From: Pseudomonas sp. UBA2684
GTDB lineage: Bacteria; Pseudomonadota; Gammaproteobacteria; Pseudomonadales; Pseudomonadaceae
Reading direction: 5' to 3'
NCBI GenBank assembly: GCA_002354655.1
Contig: DELY01000036.1
Span: 50,205-114,204 of the forward strand
DNA length: 64,000 bases
This document shows, piece by piece, positions 40,641 to 50,567 of the stretch (positions are counted from its first letter, which is position 1; each line of letters opens with the position of its first letter). The position numbers and the translations under genes are program-made. The notes under the pieces are model-generated. The model had not been told where the DNA came from. It saw nothing but the letters and a program-made list of their open reading frames with translations, and searched no databases.

Positions 40641-41412
40641 GCGCGTGCGAGAAGATATCCAGAGCGTATTTCATCGCGATCCGGCGGCGCGCAATACGCT
40701 TGAGGTGGTTACCTGCTATCCCGGTTTACATGCGGTGTGGCTGCACCGTCTGGCGCATGCGTTGTGGGTGTCCGGTTGGAAGTGGTTGGCGCGGGTGGTG
40801 TCGAATTTCGGGCGCTGGATGACCGGGATCGAGATTCATCCAGGCGCGAAGATTGGCCGGCGTTTCTTTATCGATCACGGTATGGGCATCGTCATCGGCG
40901 AGACGGCTGAGATTGGCAATGATGTCACCCTGTATCAGGGCGTGACGCTAGGTGGTACCAGCTGGAACAAGGGCAAGCGCCACCCGACTCTCGAGGACGG
41001 TGTGGTGGTCGGTGCTGGCGCCAAGGTGTTGGGGCCGTTTACCGTCGGTGCGGGTGCCAAGATTGGCTCCAATGCGGTGGTGACCAAGGCCGTGCCGGCG
41101 GGTGCCACGGCGGTCGGTATTCCGGGGCGTATCATCGTCAAGTCGGATGACGAGCAGGAGGCCAAGCGCCAGGCGATCGCCGAGAAGCTCGGTTTCGATG
41201 CTTATGGCGTTAGTCAGGACATGCCGGATCCGATCGCGCGGGCCATCGGCCAACTGCTCGATCACCTTCAGGCTGTTGATGGGCGCTTGGAGGGGATGTG
41301 CGCGGCGCTGAAAGAGTTGGGTAGCGATTACTGCGCGAAAGACCTGCCGGCATTGCGCGATGAAGACTTCGTCGGGGTGTGCAAGGAGCAGGGCGACAAG
41401 CCGGCAGCATGA
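40633..41412 (+). CDS. cysE: serine O-acetyltransferase CysE
   Basis: A 259-residue left-handed beta-helix acetyltransferase that makes O-acetylserine for cysteine synthesis. The hexapeptide region holds [39 protein letters not shown] and [13 protein letters not shown]. The ATG overlaps the end of trmJ. Position directly before iscR links cysteine supply to Fe-S cluster building. Confidence 0.95.
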   Translation: MFERVREDIQSVFHRDPAARNTLEVVTCYPGLHAVWLHRLAHALWVSGWKWLARVVSNFGRWMTGIEIHPGAKIGRRFFIDHGMGIVIGETAEIGNDVTLYQGVTLGGTSWNKGKRHPTLEDGVVVGAGAKVLGPFTVGAGAKIGSNAVVTKAVPAGATAVGIPGRIIVKSDDEQEAKRQAIAEKLGFDAYGVSQDMPDPIARAIGQLLDHLQAVDGRLEGMCAALKELGSDYCAKDLPALRDEDFVGVCKEQGDKPAA

Positions 41413-41486
41413 TGTGCGGCGCGGCGTATTTTGCTATGCTGCGCGCCCTCCTGATCAAGCTAATCCCGAGTGAATCAATAGGTCTT

Positions 41487-41519
41487 ATAGTTGACTTAAA
41501 TACTCGGGAATTGCATACT
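41487..41519 (+). promoter_or_regulatory. isc promoter with IscR type 1 site
   Basis: -35 TTGACT (41491-41496), 17-base spacer and -10 CATACT (41514-41519). A 25-base stretch 41487-41511, beginning ATAGTTGACT and ending TACTCGGGAAT, closely follows the IscR type 1 consensus and overlaps the -35. [2Fe-2S]-IscR should therefore repress its own operon. Confidence 0.8.
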
Positions 41520-41551
41520 CGCGTCACATTGTGATTCCGTGGTAACCCTCC

Positions 41552-42043
41552 ATGCGACTGACCACCAAAGGCCGTTATGCCGTCACCGCCATGCTCGATT
41601 TGGCGCTGCATGCGCAGCATGGGCCGGTGTCCCTCGCCGATATTTCCGAGCGTCAGGGCATTTCTCTGTCTTACCTGGAGCAACTGTTTGCCAAGCTGCG
41701 GCGCGGCAATCTGGTTTCCAGTGTGCGTGGTCCCGGCGGCGGTTATCAGCTGTCGCGCGACATGCAGGGCATTCAGGTGGCGGAAGTGATCGATGCGGTC
41801 AACGAATCCGTCGATGCCACGCGCTGCCAGGGGCAGGGCGATTGCCATGCGGGCGATACCTGTCTGACCCACCATTTATGGTGCGACCTCAGTCAGCAGA
41901 TTCACGAATTCCTCAGTGGCATCAGCTTGGCCGATCTGGTTATGCGCCGCGAGGTGCAGGAAGTCGCTCAGCGCCAGGATCAGCGCCGCTGCAATGGCAG
42001 GATGCCGTATCTGGATAAGATTGAAGCGTCCACCGTCGATTGA
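41552..42043 (+). CDS. iscR: Fe-S cluster-sensing repressor IscR
   Basis: A 163-residue Rrf2-family regulator: [19 protein letters not shown] opening, winged helix with [14 protein letters not shown], and the [2Fe-2S] ligands Cys92, Cys98, Cys104 and His107, all present. Holo-IscR represses the isc operon. The type 1 site on its promoter indicates autoregulation. Confidence 0.97.
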   Translation: MRLTTKGRYAVTAMLDLALHAQHGPVSLADISERQGISLSYLEQLFAKLRRGNLVSSVRGPGGGYQLSRDMQGIQVAEVIDAVNESVDATRCQGQGDCHAGDTCLTHHLWCDLSQQIHEFLSGISLADLVMRREVQEVAQRQDQRRCNGRMPYLDKIEASTVD

Positions 42044-42090
42044 ACGAAAGGCGCCGGCCTGCTGGCCTGAGACCTGATAGGAGAAAATTA

Positions 42091-43305
42091 ATGAAATTGC
42101 CGATTTATCTCGATTATTCCGCCACTACGCCGGTCGATCCGCGTGTTGCACAGAAGATGAGCGAATGCCTGCTGGTCGACGGTAACTTCGGTAATCCGGC
42201 GTCGCGCTCCCATGTGTTCGGCTGGAAGGCTGAAGAAGCTGTCGAGAATGGCCGTCGTCAGGTCGCCGAGCTGGTCAATGCCGACCCGCGTGAAATCGTC
42301 TGGACGTCTGGCGCTACCGAGTCGAACAACCTGGCCATTAAGGGCGTTGCCGACTTTTACAAGAGTAAAGGTAAGCACCTGATCACCTCGAAGATCGAGC
42401 ACAAAGCGGTGCTCGATACCATGCGTCAGCTTGAGCGTGAGGGCTTCGAAGTCACCTACATCGAGCCGGGCGAAGATGGCTTGATTACTCCGGCGATGGT
42501 CGAGGCGGCGATGCGTGAGGACACCATTCTGGTGTCGATCATGCACGTCAATAATGAAATCGGCACGATCAACGACATCGCGGCGATCGGTGAGCTGACC
42601 CGTTCGCGCGGCGTGTTCTTGCATGTCGATGCGGCACAGTCCACCGGCAAGGTGGCGATCGATCTGGACGCCCTCAAGGTCGACCTGATGTCGTTTTCGG
42701 CGCATAAAACCTATGGCCCCAAGGGGGTTGGCGCGCTTTATGTTCAGCGTAAGCCGCGTGTGCGCCTGGAAGCCCAGACCCACGGTGGCGGTCATGAGCG
42801 CGGCATGCGTTCCGGTACCCTGGCGACCCACCAGATCGTCGGCATGGGTGAAGCCTTTCGCATTGCCAAGGAAGAAATGGTCCAGGAAAACCAGCGCATC
42901 CTGGCCCTGCGTGATCGCTTCTTCCAGCAGGTCGATGGTTTGGAAGAGCTGTACATCAACGGCAGCATGACTGCCCGTGTACCGCACAATCTCAACCTCA
43001 GCTTCAACTACGTTGAGGGTGAGTCGCTGATCATGGCGCTCAAGGACCTGGCGGTATCGTCCGGCTCGGCTTGTACCTCGGCGTCGCTTGAGCCGTCTTA
43101 CGTCCTGCGTGCCCTGGGCCGCAACGATGAGTTGGCGCACAGCTCCATTCGTTTCACCTTCGGTCGCTTCACCACCGAAGAAGAAGTCGACTATGCCGCG
43201 CAGAAGGTTCGCGAGGCGGTCACCAAGCTGCGCGAATTGTCGCCGCTGTGGGATATGTACAAAGACGGCGTCGACATCTCCAAGATCGAGTGGGCAGCGC
43301 ACTAA
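42091..43305 (+). CDS. iscS: cysteine desulfurase IscS
   Basis: A 404-residue PLP enzyme that removes sulfur from cysteine for Fe-S clusters, tRNA thiolation and other sulfur uses. The PLP lysine is Lys206 ([10 protein letters not shown]) and the persulfide Cys328 lies in [16 protein letters not shown]. The ATG at 42091 has TAGGAG; an in-frame start 17 codons earlier lacks support. Confidence 0.98.
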   Translation: MKLPIYLDYSATTPVDPRVAQKMSECLLVDGNFGNPASRSHVFGWKAEEAVENGRRQVAELVNADPREIVWTSGATESNNLAIKGVADFYKSKGKHLITSKIEHKAVLDTMRQLEREGFEVTYIEPGEDGLITPAMVEAAMREDTILVSIMHVNNEIGTINDIAAIGELTRSRGVFLHVDAAQSTGKVAIDLDALKVDLMSFSAHKTYGPKGVGALYVQRKPRVRLEAQTHGGGHERGMRSGTLATHQIVGMGEAFRIAKEEMVQENQRILALRDRFFQQVDGLEELYINGSMTARVPHNLNLSFNYVEGESLIMALKDLAVSSGSACTSASLEPSYVLRALGRNDELAHSSIRFTFGRFTTEEEVDYAAQKVREAVTKLRELSPLWDMYKDGVDISKIEWAAH

Positions 43306-43352
43306 GTAGTCGCCGGGCAAGAGCGGCTCTCTGATGAGGAAGGAATACCAGC

Positions 43353-43739
43353 ATGGCTTACAGTGAAAAGGTCATTGACCATTACGAAAACCCGCGCAAC
43401 GTCGGCAAGATGGACGCGGAAGACCCGGACGTGGGCACCGGCATGGTCGGCGCGCCGGCGTGTGGCGATGTGATGCGTCTGCAGATCAAGGTCAACGAGC
43501 AGGGGGTCATCGAAGACGCCAAGTTCAAGACCTATGGTTGCGGTTCGGCAATCGCCTCCAGCTCCCTTGCTACCGAGTGGATGAAGGGCAAGACCCTGGC
43601 CGAAGCGGAAACCATCAAGAATACCCAGTTGGCCGAAGAGCTCGCTCTGCCGCCCGTGAAAATCCACTGCTCGGTTCTCGCCGAGGACGCCATCAAGGCG
43701 GCCGTGCGCGACTACAAGCAGAAGAAAGGCTTGCTCTAA
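43353..43739 (+). CDS. iscU: Fe-S cluster scaffold IscU
   Basis: A 128-residue scaffold with the three cluster cysteines at 37, 63 and 106, Asp39 in PACGDV, and the LPPVK chaperone-recognition motif just before Cys106. HscA/HscB help release its cluster. Confidence 0.98.
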   Translation: MAYSEKVIDHYENPRNVGKMDAEDPDVGTGMVGAPACGDVMRLQIKVNEQGVIEDAKFKTYGCGSAIASSSLATEWMKGKTLAEAETIKNTQLAEELALPPVKIHCSVLAEDAIKAAVRDYKQKKGLL

Positions 43740-43751
43740 GGAGATCTGTCG

Positions 43752-44075
43752 ATGGCTATCAGCATGACCGAAGCTGCCGCTCAGCACGTGCGTCGCTCCC
43801 TTGATGGGCGTGGCAAGGGCGAGGGTATCCGCCTGGGTGTTCGCACCACCGGCTGCTCTGGCCTGGCTTATGTGCTGGAGTTCGTTGACGAGGCCGCTGG
43901 CGAAGATCAGGTGTTCGAGAGTCACGGGGTCAAGGTGATCATCGATCCCAAAAGCCTGGTGTATCTCGATGGCACCGAGCTGGACTTCGTCAAAGAGGGG
44001 TTGAACGAGGGGTTCAAGTTCAACAACCCGAACGTGCGCGGCGAATGTGGCTGCGGCGAGAGCTTCAATATCTGA
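43752..44075 (+). CDS. iscA: A-type Fe-S carrier IscA
   Basis: A 107-residue HesB/IscA protein with the conserved cysteines in [15 protein letters not shown] and the C-terminal ECGCGESF. It delivers or repairs clusters. It follows iscU by 12 bases, with GGAG before the start. Confidence 0.97.
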   Translation: MAISMTEAAAQHVRRSLDGRGKGEGIRLGVRTTGCSGLAYVLEFVDEAAGEDQVFESHGVKVIIDPKSLVYLDGTELDFVKEGLNEGFKFNNPNVRGECGCGESFNI

Positions 44076-44082
44076 GGCGCGT

Positions 44083-44604
44083 GTGGGTATTCCTTGTCAT
44101 TTTGCCCTGTTTGATCTGCAGCCAGGTTTTCGCTTGGACCTTGAGCAGTTGGCTGTGCGTTATCGCGAGCTGGCGCGCAATGTCCATCCGGATCGTTTTG
44201 CCGATGCTTCCGAGCGCGAACAGCGCTTGGCGCTTGAACAGTCGGCGAGCCTCAATGAGGCCTACCGGACGTTAAAGAATGCACCGCAGCGGGCTCGCTA
44301 CCTACTTGCATTGCGTGGGCCTGAATTGCCTTTGGAAGTCACGGTACAAGACCCGGGCTTCCTAATGCAGCAGATGCAGTGGCGCGAAGAGCTCGAGGAT
44401 CTGCAGGACAGCGCCGATTTACCCGGCGTGGCCGCGTTCAAGCGCCGTTTGAAGATCGCTCAGGATGAGCTGAACGAAAGCTTTGCCGTTTGTTGGGACG
44501 ATCCGCTGCGCCGTGAAGAGGCCGAGCGCCTAATGCGCCGCATGCAGTTTCTCGACAAGCTTTCCCACGAGGTCCGCCAATTGGAAGAGCGCCTCGACGA
44601 TTAA
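44083..44604 (+). CDS. hscB: Fe-S co-chaperone HscB
   Basis: A 173-residue J-type co-chaperone that brings IscU to HscA. The J-domain motif is HPDRF (about residues 30-34) and the C-terminal helical IscU-binding domain ends [21 protein letters not shown] 44083 is chosen for the [12 protein letters not shown] start and the GAGG ribosome site five bases upstream; an in-frame start 12 codons earlier overlaps iscA. Confidence 0.95.
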   Translation: MGIPCHFALFDLQPGFRLDLEQLAVRYRELARNVHPDRFADASEREQRLALEQSASLNEAYRTLKNAPQRARYLLALRGPELPLEVTVQDPGFLMQQMQWREELEDLQDSADLPGVAAFKRRLKIAQDELNESFAVCWDDPLRREEAERLMRRMQFLDKLSHEVRQLEERLDD

Positions 44605-44666
44605 CACTCGCGCGGCTGCTAGGCTACTAGAGGGCGCGCCTGATATTCAGATAAGCATTATTAATC

Positions 44667-46532
44667 ATGGCCTTACTGCAGATCGCTGAGCCCGGACAGA
44701 GCCCCCAGCCACACCAGCGTCGTTTGGCTGTGGGTATTGATCTGGGTACCACCAATTCGCTGGTCGCTGCGGTGCGCAGTGGTCTTTCCGAGCCGCTGGC
44801 GGATGCCCAGGGGCAGGTGATCCTGCCGTCGGCGGTGCGTTATTACGCTGATCATGTCGAAGTGGGCGAGGCGGCAAAAGCGGCCGCGTCCAGCGATCCG
44901 TTGAATACCGTGTTGTCGGTCAAGCGCCTGATGGGTCGTGGTCTAGCCGACGTCAAGCAGCTCGGCGAGCAGTTGCCGTATCACTTTGTCGATGGCGAGT
45001 CGCATATGCCATTTATCGACACTGTGCAGGGGCCGAAAAGCCCGGTTGAGGTGTCTGCCGATATTCTCAAGGTGCTGCGTCAGCGCGCCGAAACCACCTT
45101 GGGTGGTGAGTTGGTGGGGGCGGTGATTACCGTGCCGGCCTACTTCGACGATGCGCAGCGCCAGGCAACTAAAGATGCCGCGCGATTGGCCGGGCTGAAT
45201 GTACTGCGTCTGCTCAATGAGCCGACCGCCGCCGCTGTTGCCTATGGGTTGGATCAGCATGCCGAAGGTGTGGTGGCGATCTATGACTTGGGCGGCGGCA
45301 CCTTCGATATTTCGATTCTGCGCCTGACCGGTGGCGTGTTCGAGGTGTTGGCCACGGGGGGCGACAGCGCCCTGGGTGGTGATGACTTCGATCATGCAAT
45401 TGCCGGCTGGATGGTCGAGCAGGCTGGTCTGTCCGCCGATCTCGATCCGGGTGCGCAGCGTCTGTTGCTTGAGGCCGCCTGCGCGGCCAAAGAGGCCCTG
45501 ACCGATAACGCCAGTGCGATGCTCGGCTATGCCGGTTGGCAGGGGCAATTGACGCGCGAGCAGTTCGAGGCGCTGATCGAGCCGATGCTGGCGCGCAGCC
45601 TCAAGGCGTGTCGGCGTGCCGTGCGCGATGCTGGCATCGAGTTGGATGCCGTCGAGGCCGTGGTCATGGTCGGTGGTTCGACCCGTGTGCCACGTGTGCG
45701 CCAGGCCGTCGCTGAGCTGTTTGGGCGTGAGCCGCTGACCGATATTGATCCGGATCAAGTGGTGGCCATCGGTGCGGCCATTCAGGCCGATGCGTTGGCA
45801 GGTAACAAGCGTGGCGACGGCGAAGAGTTGCTGCTGCTGGATGTGATTCCGCTGTCGCTCGGTCTGGAAACCATGGGCGGGCTGATGGAGAAGGTGATTC
45901 CGCGTAACACCACGATTCCGGTGGCGCGCGCCCAGGATTTCACCACCTATAAAGATGGCCAGACGGCCATGATGATTCACGTATTGCAGGGCGAGCGCGA
46001 GCTGATCAGCGATTGTCGCTCCCTGGCGCGCTTCGAGCTGCGTGGTATTCCGCCGATGGTCGCCGGTGCCGCGAAAATTCGCGTGACCTTCCAGGTCGAT
46101 GCCGATGGCTTGCTCAGTGTCGCGGCGCGTGAGTTGGCGTCTGGCGTCGAGGCGAGCATTCAGGTCAAGCCATCCTACGGGCTAACCGATGGCGAGATCG
46201 CGCGGATGCTGCAGGATTCCTTCAAGAATGCCGGCGACGACAAGGTGGCCCGCGTGCTGCGCGAGCAGCAGGTCGATGCTCAGCGTTTGCTGGAGGCGGT
46301 GCAGGCGGCGCTGGATGCCGATGGCGAGCGTTTGCTGGACGCCGAAGAGCGTCTGGCGATCGATGCGCAAATGCAGCAGTTGCGCGACTTGATGGCCGGT
46401 AGCGACGGGCCGGCCATTGAGCAGCAGACCAAACGGTTGACCCAGGTGACCGATGCCTTCGCTGCTCGTCGCCTGGATGCCACGGTCAAAGCCGCTTTGG
46501 CTGGTCGTAGTCTTAATGAGATTGAGGAATAA
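44667..46532 (+). CDS. hscA: Fe-S chaperone HscA (Hsp66)
   Basis: A 621-residue Hsp70-type ATPase specialised for IscU. Nucleotide-binding signatures are [29 protein letters not shown] and [15 protein letters not shown]; the substrate-binding domain follows from about residue 390. It lacks the long EEVD-type tail of DnaK. Confidence 0.97.
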   Translation: MALLQIAEPGQSPQPHQRRLAVGIDLGTTNSLVAAVRSGLSEPLADAQGQVILPSAVRYYADHVEVGEAAKAAASSDPLNTVLSVKRLMGRGLADVKQLGEQLPYHFVDGESHMPFIDTVQGPKSPVEVSADILKVLRQRAETTLGGELVGAVITVPAYFDDAQRQATKDAARLAGLNVLRLLNEPTAAAVAYGLDQHAEGVVAIYDLGGGTFDISILRLTGGVFEVLATGGDSALGGDDFDHAIAGWMVEQAGLSADLDPGAQRLLLEAACAAKEALTDNASAMLGYAGWQGQLTREQFEALIEPMLARSLKACRRAVRDAGIELDAVEAVVMVGGSTRVPRVRQAVAELFGREPLTDIDPDQVVAIGAAIQADALAGNKRGDGEELLLLDVIPLSLGLETMGGLMEKVIPRNTTIPVARAQDFTTYKDGQTAMMIHVLQGERELISDCRSLARFELRGIPPMVAGAAKIRVTFQVDADGLLSVAARELASGVEASIQVKPSYGLTDGEIARMLQDSFKNAGDDKVARVLREQQVDAQRLLEAVQAALDADGERLLDAEERLAIDAQMQQLRDLMAGSDGPAIEQQTKRLTQVTDAFAARRLDATVKAALAGRSLNEIEE

Positions 46533-46534
46533 GC

Positions 46535-46876
46535 ATGCCGCAGATTATTTTTCTGCCCCACGCCGCGTTCTGCCCGGATGGGTTGGTCGTAGAGGTCGAG
46601 CCCGGCGTCTCTATCCTCGAGGTGGCGCATGACCACCATATCGAAATGGAAAGCGCCTGCGGCGGTGTCTGCGCTTGCACCACGTGCCACTGCATCGTGC
46701 GCGAGGGCTTCGACTCGCTGGCCGAAGCCGACGAATTGGAAGAGGACATGCTGGACAAGGCCTGGGGGCTCGAGGCGCAATCGCGGCTGTCCTGCCAGGC
46801 GATTGTGGGCGATGAAGACCTGACTGTCGAAATACCGAAATATTCGCTCAACCATGCCGCCGAAGCGCCGCATTGA
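46535..46876 (+). CDS. fdx: [2Fe-2S] ferredoxin of the ISC system
   Basis: A 113-residue adrenodoxin-type ferredoxin with cluster cysteines 42, 48, 51 and 87. It supplies electrons for cluster assembly on IscU. Starts two bases after hscA. Confidence 0.97.
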   Translation: MPQIIFLPHAAFCPDGLVVEVEPGVSILEVAHDHHIEMESACGGVCACTTCHCIVREGFDSLAEADELEEDMLDKAWGLEAQSRLSCQAIVGDEDLTVEIPKYSLNHAAEAPH

Positions 46877-46890
46877 CTCAAGGAGCCATC

Positions 46891-47091
46891 ATGAGCCTGA
46901 AATGGGTTGATGTACTGGAAATCGCTATTGAACTTGCCGAAAGCAAGCCGGATGTCGATCCGCGTTTCGTCAACTTCGTCGATCTGCATCGCTGGGTCTT
47001 GGCCTTGCCGGAATTCTCCGACGACCCGCAGCGCGGCGGTGAGAAGGTGCTCGAAGCCATTCAGGCGGCTTGGATCGAAGAGGTCGACTGA
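46891..47091 (+). CDS. iscX: Fe-S assembly protein IscX
   Basis: A 66-residue acidic protein with the family pattern LKWVDVLEIAIELAE, VNFVDLHRWVLAL and AAWIEEVD. It binds IscS and iron and tunes desulfurase activity. AAGGAG precedes the ATG at 46891; a start five codons earlier is not needed. Last gene of the isc operon. Confidence 0.96.
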   Translation: MSLKWVDVLEIAIELAESKPDVDPRFVNFVDLHRWVLALPEFSDDPQRGGEKVLEAIQAAWIEEVD

Positions 47092-47096
47092 TCGGC

Positions 47097-47117
47097 GCGC
47101 CAATTGGCGCACCCTAC
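47097..47117. repeat. 14-base palindrome plus CACCCTACG half-site
   Basis: Perfect palindrome GCGCCAATTGGCGC (47097-47110) followed by ACCCTACG. The CCCTACG end recurs at the borders of other intergenic repeats in this window (56641-56647, 60236-60246, 19678-19683 in related form), so this looks like a decayed repeat end. Confidence 0.4.
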
Positions 47118-47128
47118 GCATTTAACCT

Positions 47129-47160
47129 AAACCCGCGTATAATTCGCGGGTTTAATTTTT
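47129..47160 (+). terminator. terminator between iscX and ndk
   Basis: Nine-base stem AAACCCGCG (47129-47137) and CGCGGGTTT (47145-47153) followed by AATTTTT. The loop contains TATAAT, which could also act as a -10 for ndk. Confidence 0.7.
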
Positions 47161-47189
47161 CGCTTTAATCCCTGTTTCTGGAGTTTCAC

Positions 47190-47621
47190 ATGGCTGTTCA
47201 ACGCACTTTCTCCATCATCAAGCCGGATGCCGTCGCTAAAAACGTTATCGGCGAAATCACCTCGCGTTTCGAAAAAGCCGGCCTGCGCGTCGTTGCTTCG
47301 AAAATGCTTCAGCTGTCCGAGCGCGAAGCTGCTGGCTTCTACGCCGAGCACAGCGAGCGTGGCTTCTTCAAGGATCTGGTTGCTTTCATGACTTCCGGCC
47401 CGGTTATCGTCCAGGTTCTGGAAGGCGAAAACGCTGTTCTGGCTAACCGTGATCTGATGGGCGCTACCAACCCGAAAGAAGCGGCTGCCGGCACCATCCG
47501 TGCTGATTTCGCGGTTTCCATCGACGAAAACGCCGTACACGGTTCCGATTCCGAAGCCTCCGCTGCGCGTGAAATCGCTTACTTCTTCGCTTCGACCGAA
47601 GTTTGCGCTCGCATTCGCTAA
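47190..47621 (+). CDS. ndk: nucleoside diphosphate kinase
   Basis: A 143-residue enzyme that balances nucleoside triphosphate pools by phosphate transfer through His117 ([11 protein letters not shown]). Lys-rich nucleotide-binding segments and MGATNPKEA are intact. Its codon choice looks more restricted than its neighbours, as expected for a highly expressed gene. Confidence 0.98.
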   Translation: MAVQRTFSIIKPDAVAKNVIGEITSRFEKAGLRVVASKMLQLSEREAAGFYAEHSERGFFKDLVAFMTSGPVIVQVLEGENAVLANRDLMGATNPKEAAAGTIRADFAVSIDENAVHGSDSEASAAREIAYFFASTEVCARIR

Positions 47622-47645
47622 GCGAATTTGAGTGAGGGTGAAGCC

Positions 47646-48794
47646 ATGACTGACGCTACCGGGAAAATCAATCTGCTGGGTCTGACCCAGGCAGAGATGG
47701 AACAATTCTTCGAAAGTATCGGGGAAAAGCGTTTCCGTGCCGGTCAGATGATGAAATGGATTCACCACTTTGGCGTCGATGATTTCGATGCCATGAGCAA
47801 TGTCAGCAAGGTCTTGCGCGAAAAGCTCAAGGCCTCTGCTGAAATCCGCGGCCCGGAAGTGGTCAGCGAAGATATTTCTACTGATGGCACGCGCAAGTGG
47901 GTAGTGCGGGTGGCGTCAGGCAGTTGCGTAGAAACCGTGTATATCCCCCAGGGCTCGCGTGGCACTTTGTGTGTGTCCTCGCAGGCTGGCTGTGCGCTGG
48001 ATTGCAGTTTCTGCTCGACCGGCAAGCAAGGTTTCAATAGCGATCTCAGCGCCGCCGAAGTGATCGGCCAGGTGTGGATCGCCAACAAGTCGTTCGGCAG
48101 CGTGCCGGCGAAGATCGACCGTGCCATCACCAATGTGGTGATGATGGGCATGGGCGAGCCGCTGCTGAATTTCGACAACGTCGTCGCCGCCATGAAAATC
48201 ATGATGGACGACCTCGGCTATGGCATCTCCAAGCGTAAGGTGACCCTGTCCACCTCCGGCGTGGTGCCAATGATCGACAAGCTCGGCGAGGTCATCGACG
48301 TATCGCTGGCGCTGTCGCTGCATGCGCCGAACGATGCGCTACGCAATCAGTTGGTGCCAATCAACAAGAAGTATCCGCTGGAAATGCTTCTGGCGGCTTG
48401 TAAGCGTTATGTCGCGCGCCTCGGCGAGAAGCGTGTGCTGACCATCGAGTACACCCTGCTCAAGGATGTCAACGATAAGACCGAGCACGCTGAGGAGATG
48501 ATCGCACTTCTCAAAGATGTGCCTTGCAAGATCAATCTGATTCCGTTTAATCCCTTCCCCCACTCGGGTTACGAACGGCCAAGTAACAATGCCATTCGCC
48601 GTTTTCAGGACCTGCTGCACAAAGCCGGGCACAATGTCACCGTGCGTACTACTCGCGGTGAGGATATTGACGCTGCCTGTGGGCAGTTGGTCGGCCAGGT
48701 GATGGATCGTACCCGTCGTAGCGAGCGCTACATTGCCGTGCGTGAATTGAGTAGCGAGGCAGACACGCCGCGTTCCGCCGCCAATCGAACTTGA
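47646..48794 (+). CDS. rlmN: dual-specificity RNA methyltransferase RlmN
   Basis: A 382-residue radical SAM enzyme that methylates C2 of A2503 in 23S rRNA and A37 of some tRNAs. The cluster cysteines are Cys116, Cys120 and Cys123 (CALDCSFC); the methyl-carrying second cysteine is near residue 345 (DAACGQL). GAGGGTGA precedes the ATG. Being a [4Fe-4S] enzyme, it depends on the upstream isc products. Confidence 0.96.
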   Translation: MTDATGKINLLGLTQAEMEQFFESIGEKRFRAGQMMKWIHHFGVDDFDAMSNVSKVLREKLKASAEIRGPEVVSEDISTDGTRKWVVRVASGSCVETVYIPQGSRGTLCVSSQAGCALDCSFCSTGKQGFNSDLSAAEVIGQVWIANKSFGSVPAKIDRAITNVVMMGMGEPLLNFDNVVAAMKIMMDDLGYGISKRKVTLSTSGVVPMIDKLGEVIDVSLALSLHAPNDALRNQLVPINKKYPLEMLLAACKRYVARLGEKRVLTIEYTLLKDVNDKTEHAEEMIALLKDVPCKINLIPFNPFPHSGYERPSNNAIRRFQDLLHKAGHNVTVRTTRGEDIDAACGQLVGQVMDRTRRSERYIAVRELSSEADTPRSAANRT

Positions 48795-48807
48795 AGGGAG
48801 GATACCC

Positions 48808-49566
48808 ATGACCTTGCGCCCAGCGCTGTTCTTGTTAATCGCCAGCCTGTTGGCCGGTTGTGTTTCGACCGGCGATGTCGACCCAATGAGAACAGGTAAA
48901 GGACGTAACGAGGCACGCGATGCCTACGTCCAGCTTGGCATCGGTTACTTGCAACAAGGCGCCAGCGAGCGCGCCAAGGTGCCGCTGAAGAAAGCCCTGG
49001 AACTGGATCCCTCGAGTGCCGACGCGCATGCCGCCTTGGCGCTGGTGTTCCAGATCGAGATGGAGGCGAAGCTGGCCGACGAGCATTTTCGCAAGGCCCT
49101 CTCGCAACGCCCCAGCGATGCTCGCTTGCTGAATAACTACGGCAGTTTTCTGTTCGAGCAAAAGCGCTACGAAGACGCCTTTGAGCGTTATCAGCAAGCT
49201 GCTCAAGACAATCTCTATCCTGAACGCTCGCGGGTATTCGAGAACCTGGGGATGACTGCGATGATGCTCAAGCAGCGTGAGCAGGCGCAAAGTTACTTTG
49301 AACGCTCATTGCGCCTGAACAGTCGGCAGCCGCGTGCGTTGCTGGAAATGGCAGTGATGTCCTACGAGGACAAGCAATATGTACCGGCGCGCAACTATTA
49401 CGACAGCTATAGCGCGCTGTCTACGCAGAATGCCCGCAGCTTGCTCTTGGGCACGCGCCTAGCAGCGATCTTCGAGGATCGTGATAAAGCCGCCAGCCTT
49501 GGCCTGCAATTGAAACGTCTTTATCCCGGTACGCCGGAATATCAGCAATACCTGTCGGAGCAATGA
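48808..49566 (+). CDS. pilW: type IV pilus biogenesis lipoprotein PilW/PilF
   Basis: A 252-residue outer-membrane lipoprotein: lipobox LLAGC with Cys18, then about six TPR repeats (for example YVQLGIGYLQQGASERA). It is the pilotin for secretin PilQ in type IV pili; called pilF in P. aeruginosa. Its stop overlaps the rodZ start as ATGATG. Confidence 0.94.
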   Translation: MTLRPALFLLIASLLAGCVSTGDVDPMRTGKGRNEARDAYVQLGIGYLQQGASERAKVPLKKALELDPSSADAHAALALVFQIEMEAKLADEHFRKALSQRPSDARLLNNYGSFLFEQKRYEDAFERYQQAAQDNLYPERSRVFENLGMTAMMLKQREQAQSYFERSLRLNSRQPRALLEMAVMSYEDKQYVPARNYYDSYSALSTQNARSLLLGTRLAAIFEDRDKAASLGLQLKRLYPGTPEYQQYLSEQ

Positions 49567-50564
49567 TGAAAGCGGCGCATCCTGAAGTTGTAGCAGCTCA
49601 CCGTGTCAACCCCGGCGAGTCCTTGCGCAAGGCCCGCGAGAGTAAAAGCTGGACGATCGCCGAGGTCGCGACCCAGCTCAATCTGACGCCGCAGCGGCTG
49701 ACTCAGATTGAGGCCGGGGCTTTCGATAAGTTACCGGGTCATACGTTTGCGCGGGGCTACATTCGTGCTTACGCCAAACTGCTCGACATGGACCAGGACC
49801 GTTTGGTGCTGGAGTTCGATCAGTTCACCGGTAGCGATGCCGCAGGAAGCAGCGTGCATAGCCTGGGGCGTATCGAAGAACCGGTGCGTTATTCGCAGAG
49901 TGTTCTGCGTTTTGTCAGCTTCATTCTGCTGGTGGCGCTGGCGGTGGCGGGTTTCTACTGGTGGCAGGATCAAGCGGAACGGCGCGCCGATGAATTGGCG
50001 GCCACCAGCATTGAGCATGTCGAAGTGGATGGCGCCGATGGCACCACGCAGATTCATCCGCTGGAAGAGCCTGAGGATCAAGCCGTTCTGGCGGCCCAGG
50101 ACGGCACGGCGCTGAGCTTGCCAAGCGTTTCGGCCGAAGTGGCGGCGCAGCCAGAGGTGGCCGTTGACCCCGAGCAAGCGCCGGTTGCCGCTGAGCAACC
50201 CATCACGGCACCCAGCGAGCCTCCTGCGTTGGTCGCGAATGCTGCTGTCGAGCCCGCGCCAGCAGCCAGCCCGGCTCCCGTCATAGCGGCAACCGATACA
50301 CCAGTGCCGACGGCCGCTGCTGGTGAGGGAGTGGTGCGAGTGACCTTCATCGCCGATTGCTGGACCCAGCTCACGGATGCCAACGGCAAAGTCCTGTTCA
50401 GCGCGCTGAAGCGCAAAGGGGATAATCTGGAGCTGGCTGGTAAGGCGCCATTGGAGTTGCGCTTGGGCTTCGCTCGCGGAGCACAGGTGAGTTACAACGG
50501 CGAAACGGTGGATGTTGCGCCGTTTATCTCCGGTGAAACTGCACGTCTGAAGTTGGGGTTGTAA
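49563..50564 (+). CDS. rodZ: cytoskeletal protein RodZ
   Basis: A 333-residue bitopic membrane protein: cytoplasmic HTH (about residues 17-75, IAEVATQLNLTPQRLTQIE), one membrane helix (about 115-133), an Ala/Pro-rich periplasmic linker and a C-terminal DUF4115 domain (VTFIADCWTQLTDANG). It links MreB to the envelope to maintain rod shape. Confidence 0.93.
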   Translation: MMKAAHPEVVAAHRVNPGESLRKARESKSWTIAEVATQLNLTPQRLTQIEAGAFDKLPGHTFARGYIRAYAKLLDMDQDRLVLEFDQFTGSDAAGSSVHSLGRIEEPVRYSQSVLRFVSFILLVALAVAGFYWWQDQAERRADELAATSIEHVEVDGADGTTQIHPLEEPEDQAVLAAQDGTALSLPSVSAEVAAQPEVAVDPEQAPVAAEQPITAPSEPPALVANAAVEPAPAASPAPVIAATDTPVPTAAAGEGVVRVTFIADCWTQLTDANGKVLFSALKRKGDNLELAGKAPLELRLGFARGAQVSYNGETVDVAPFISGETARLKLGL

Positions 50565-50567
50565 GTC

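Noticed and set aside
42088-43320. 410-codon frame antisense to iscS
   Set aside because: Exact shadow of IscS, whose catalytic residues are all present.
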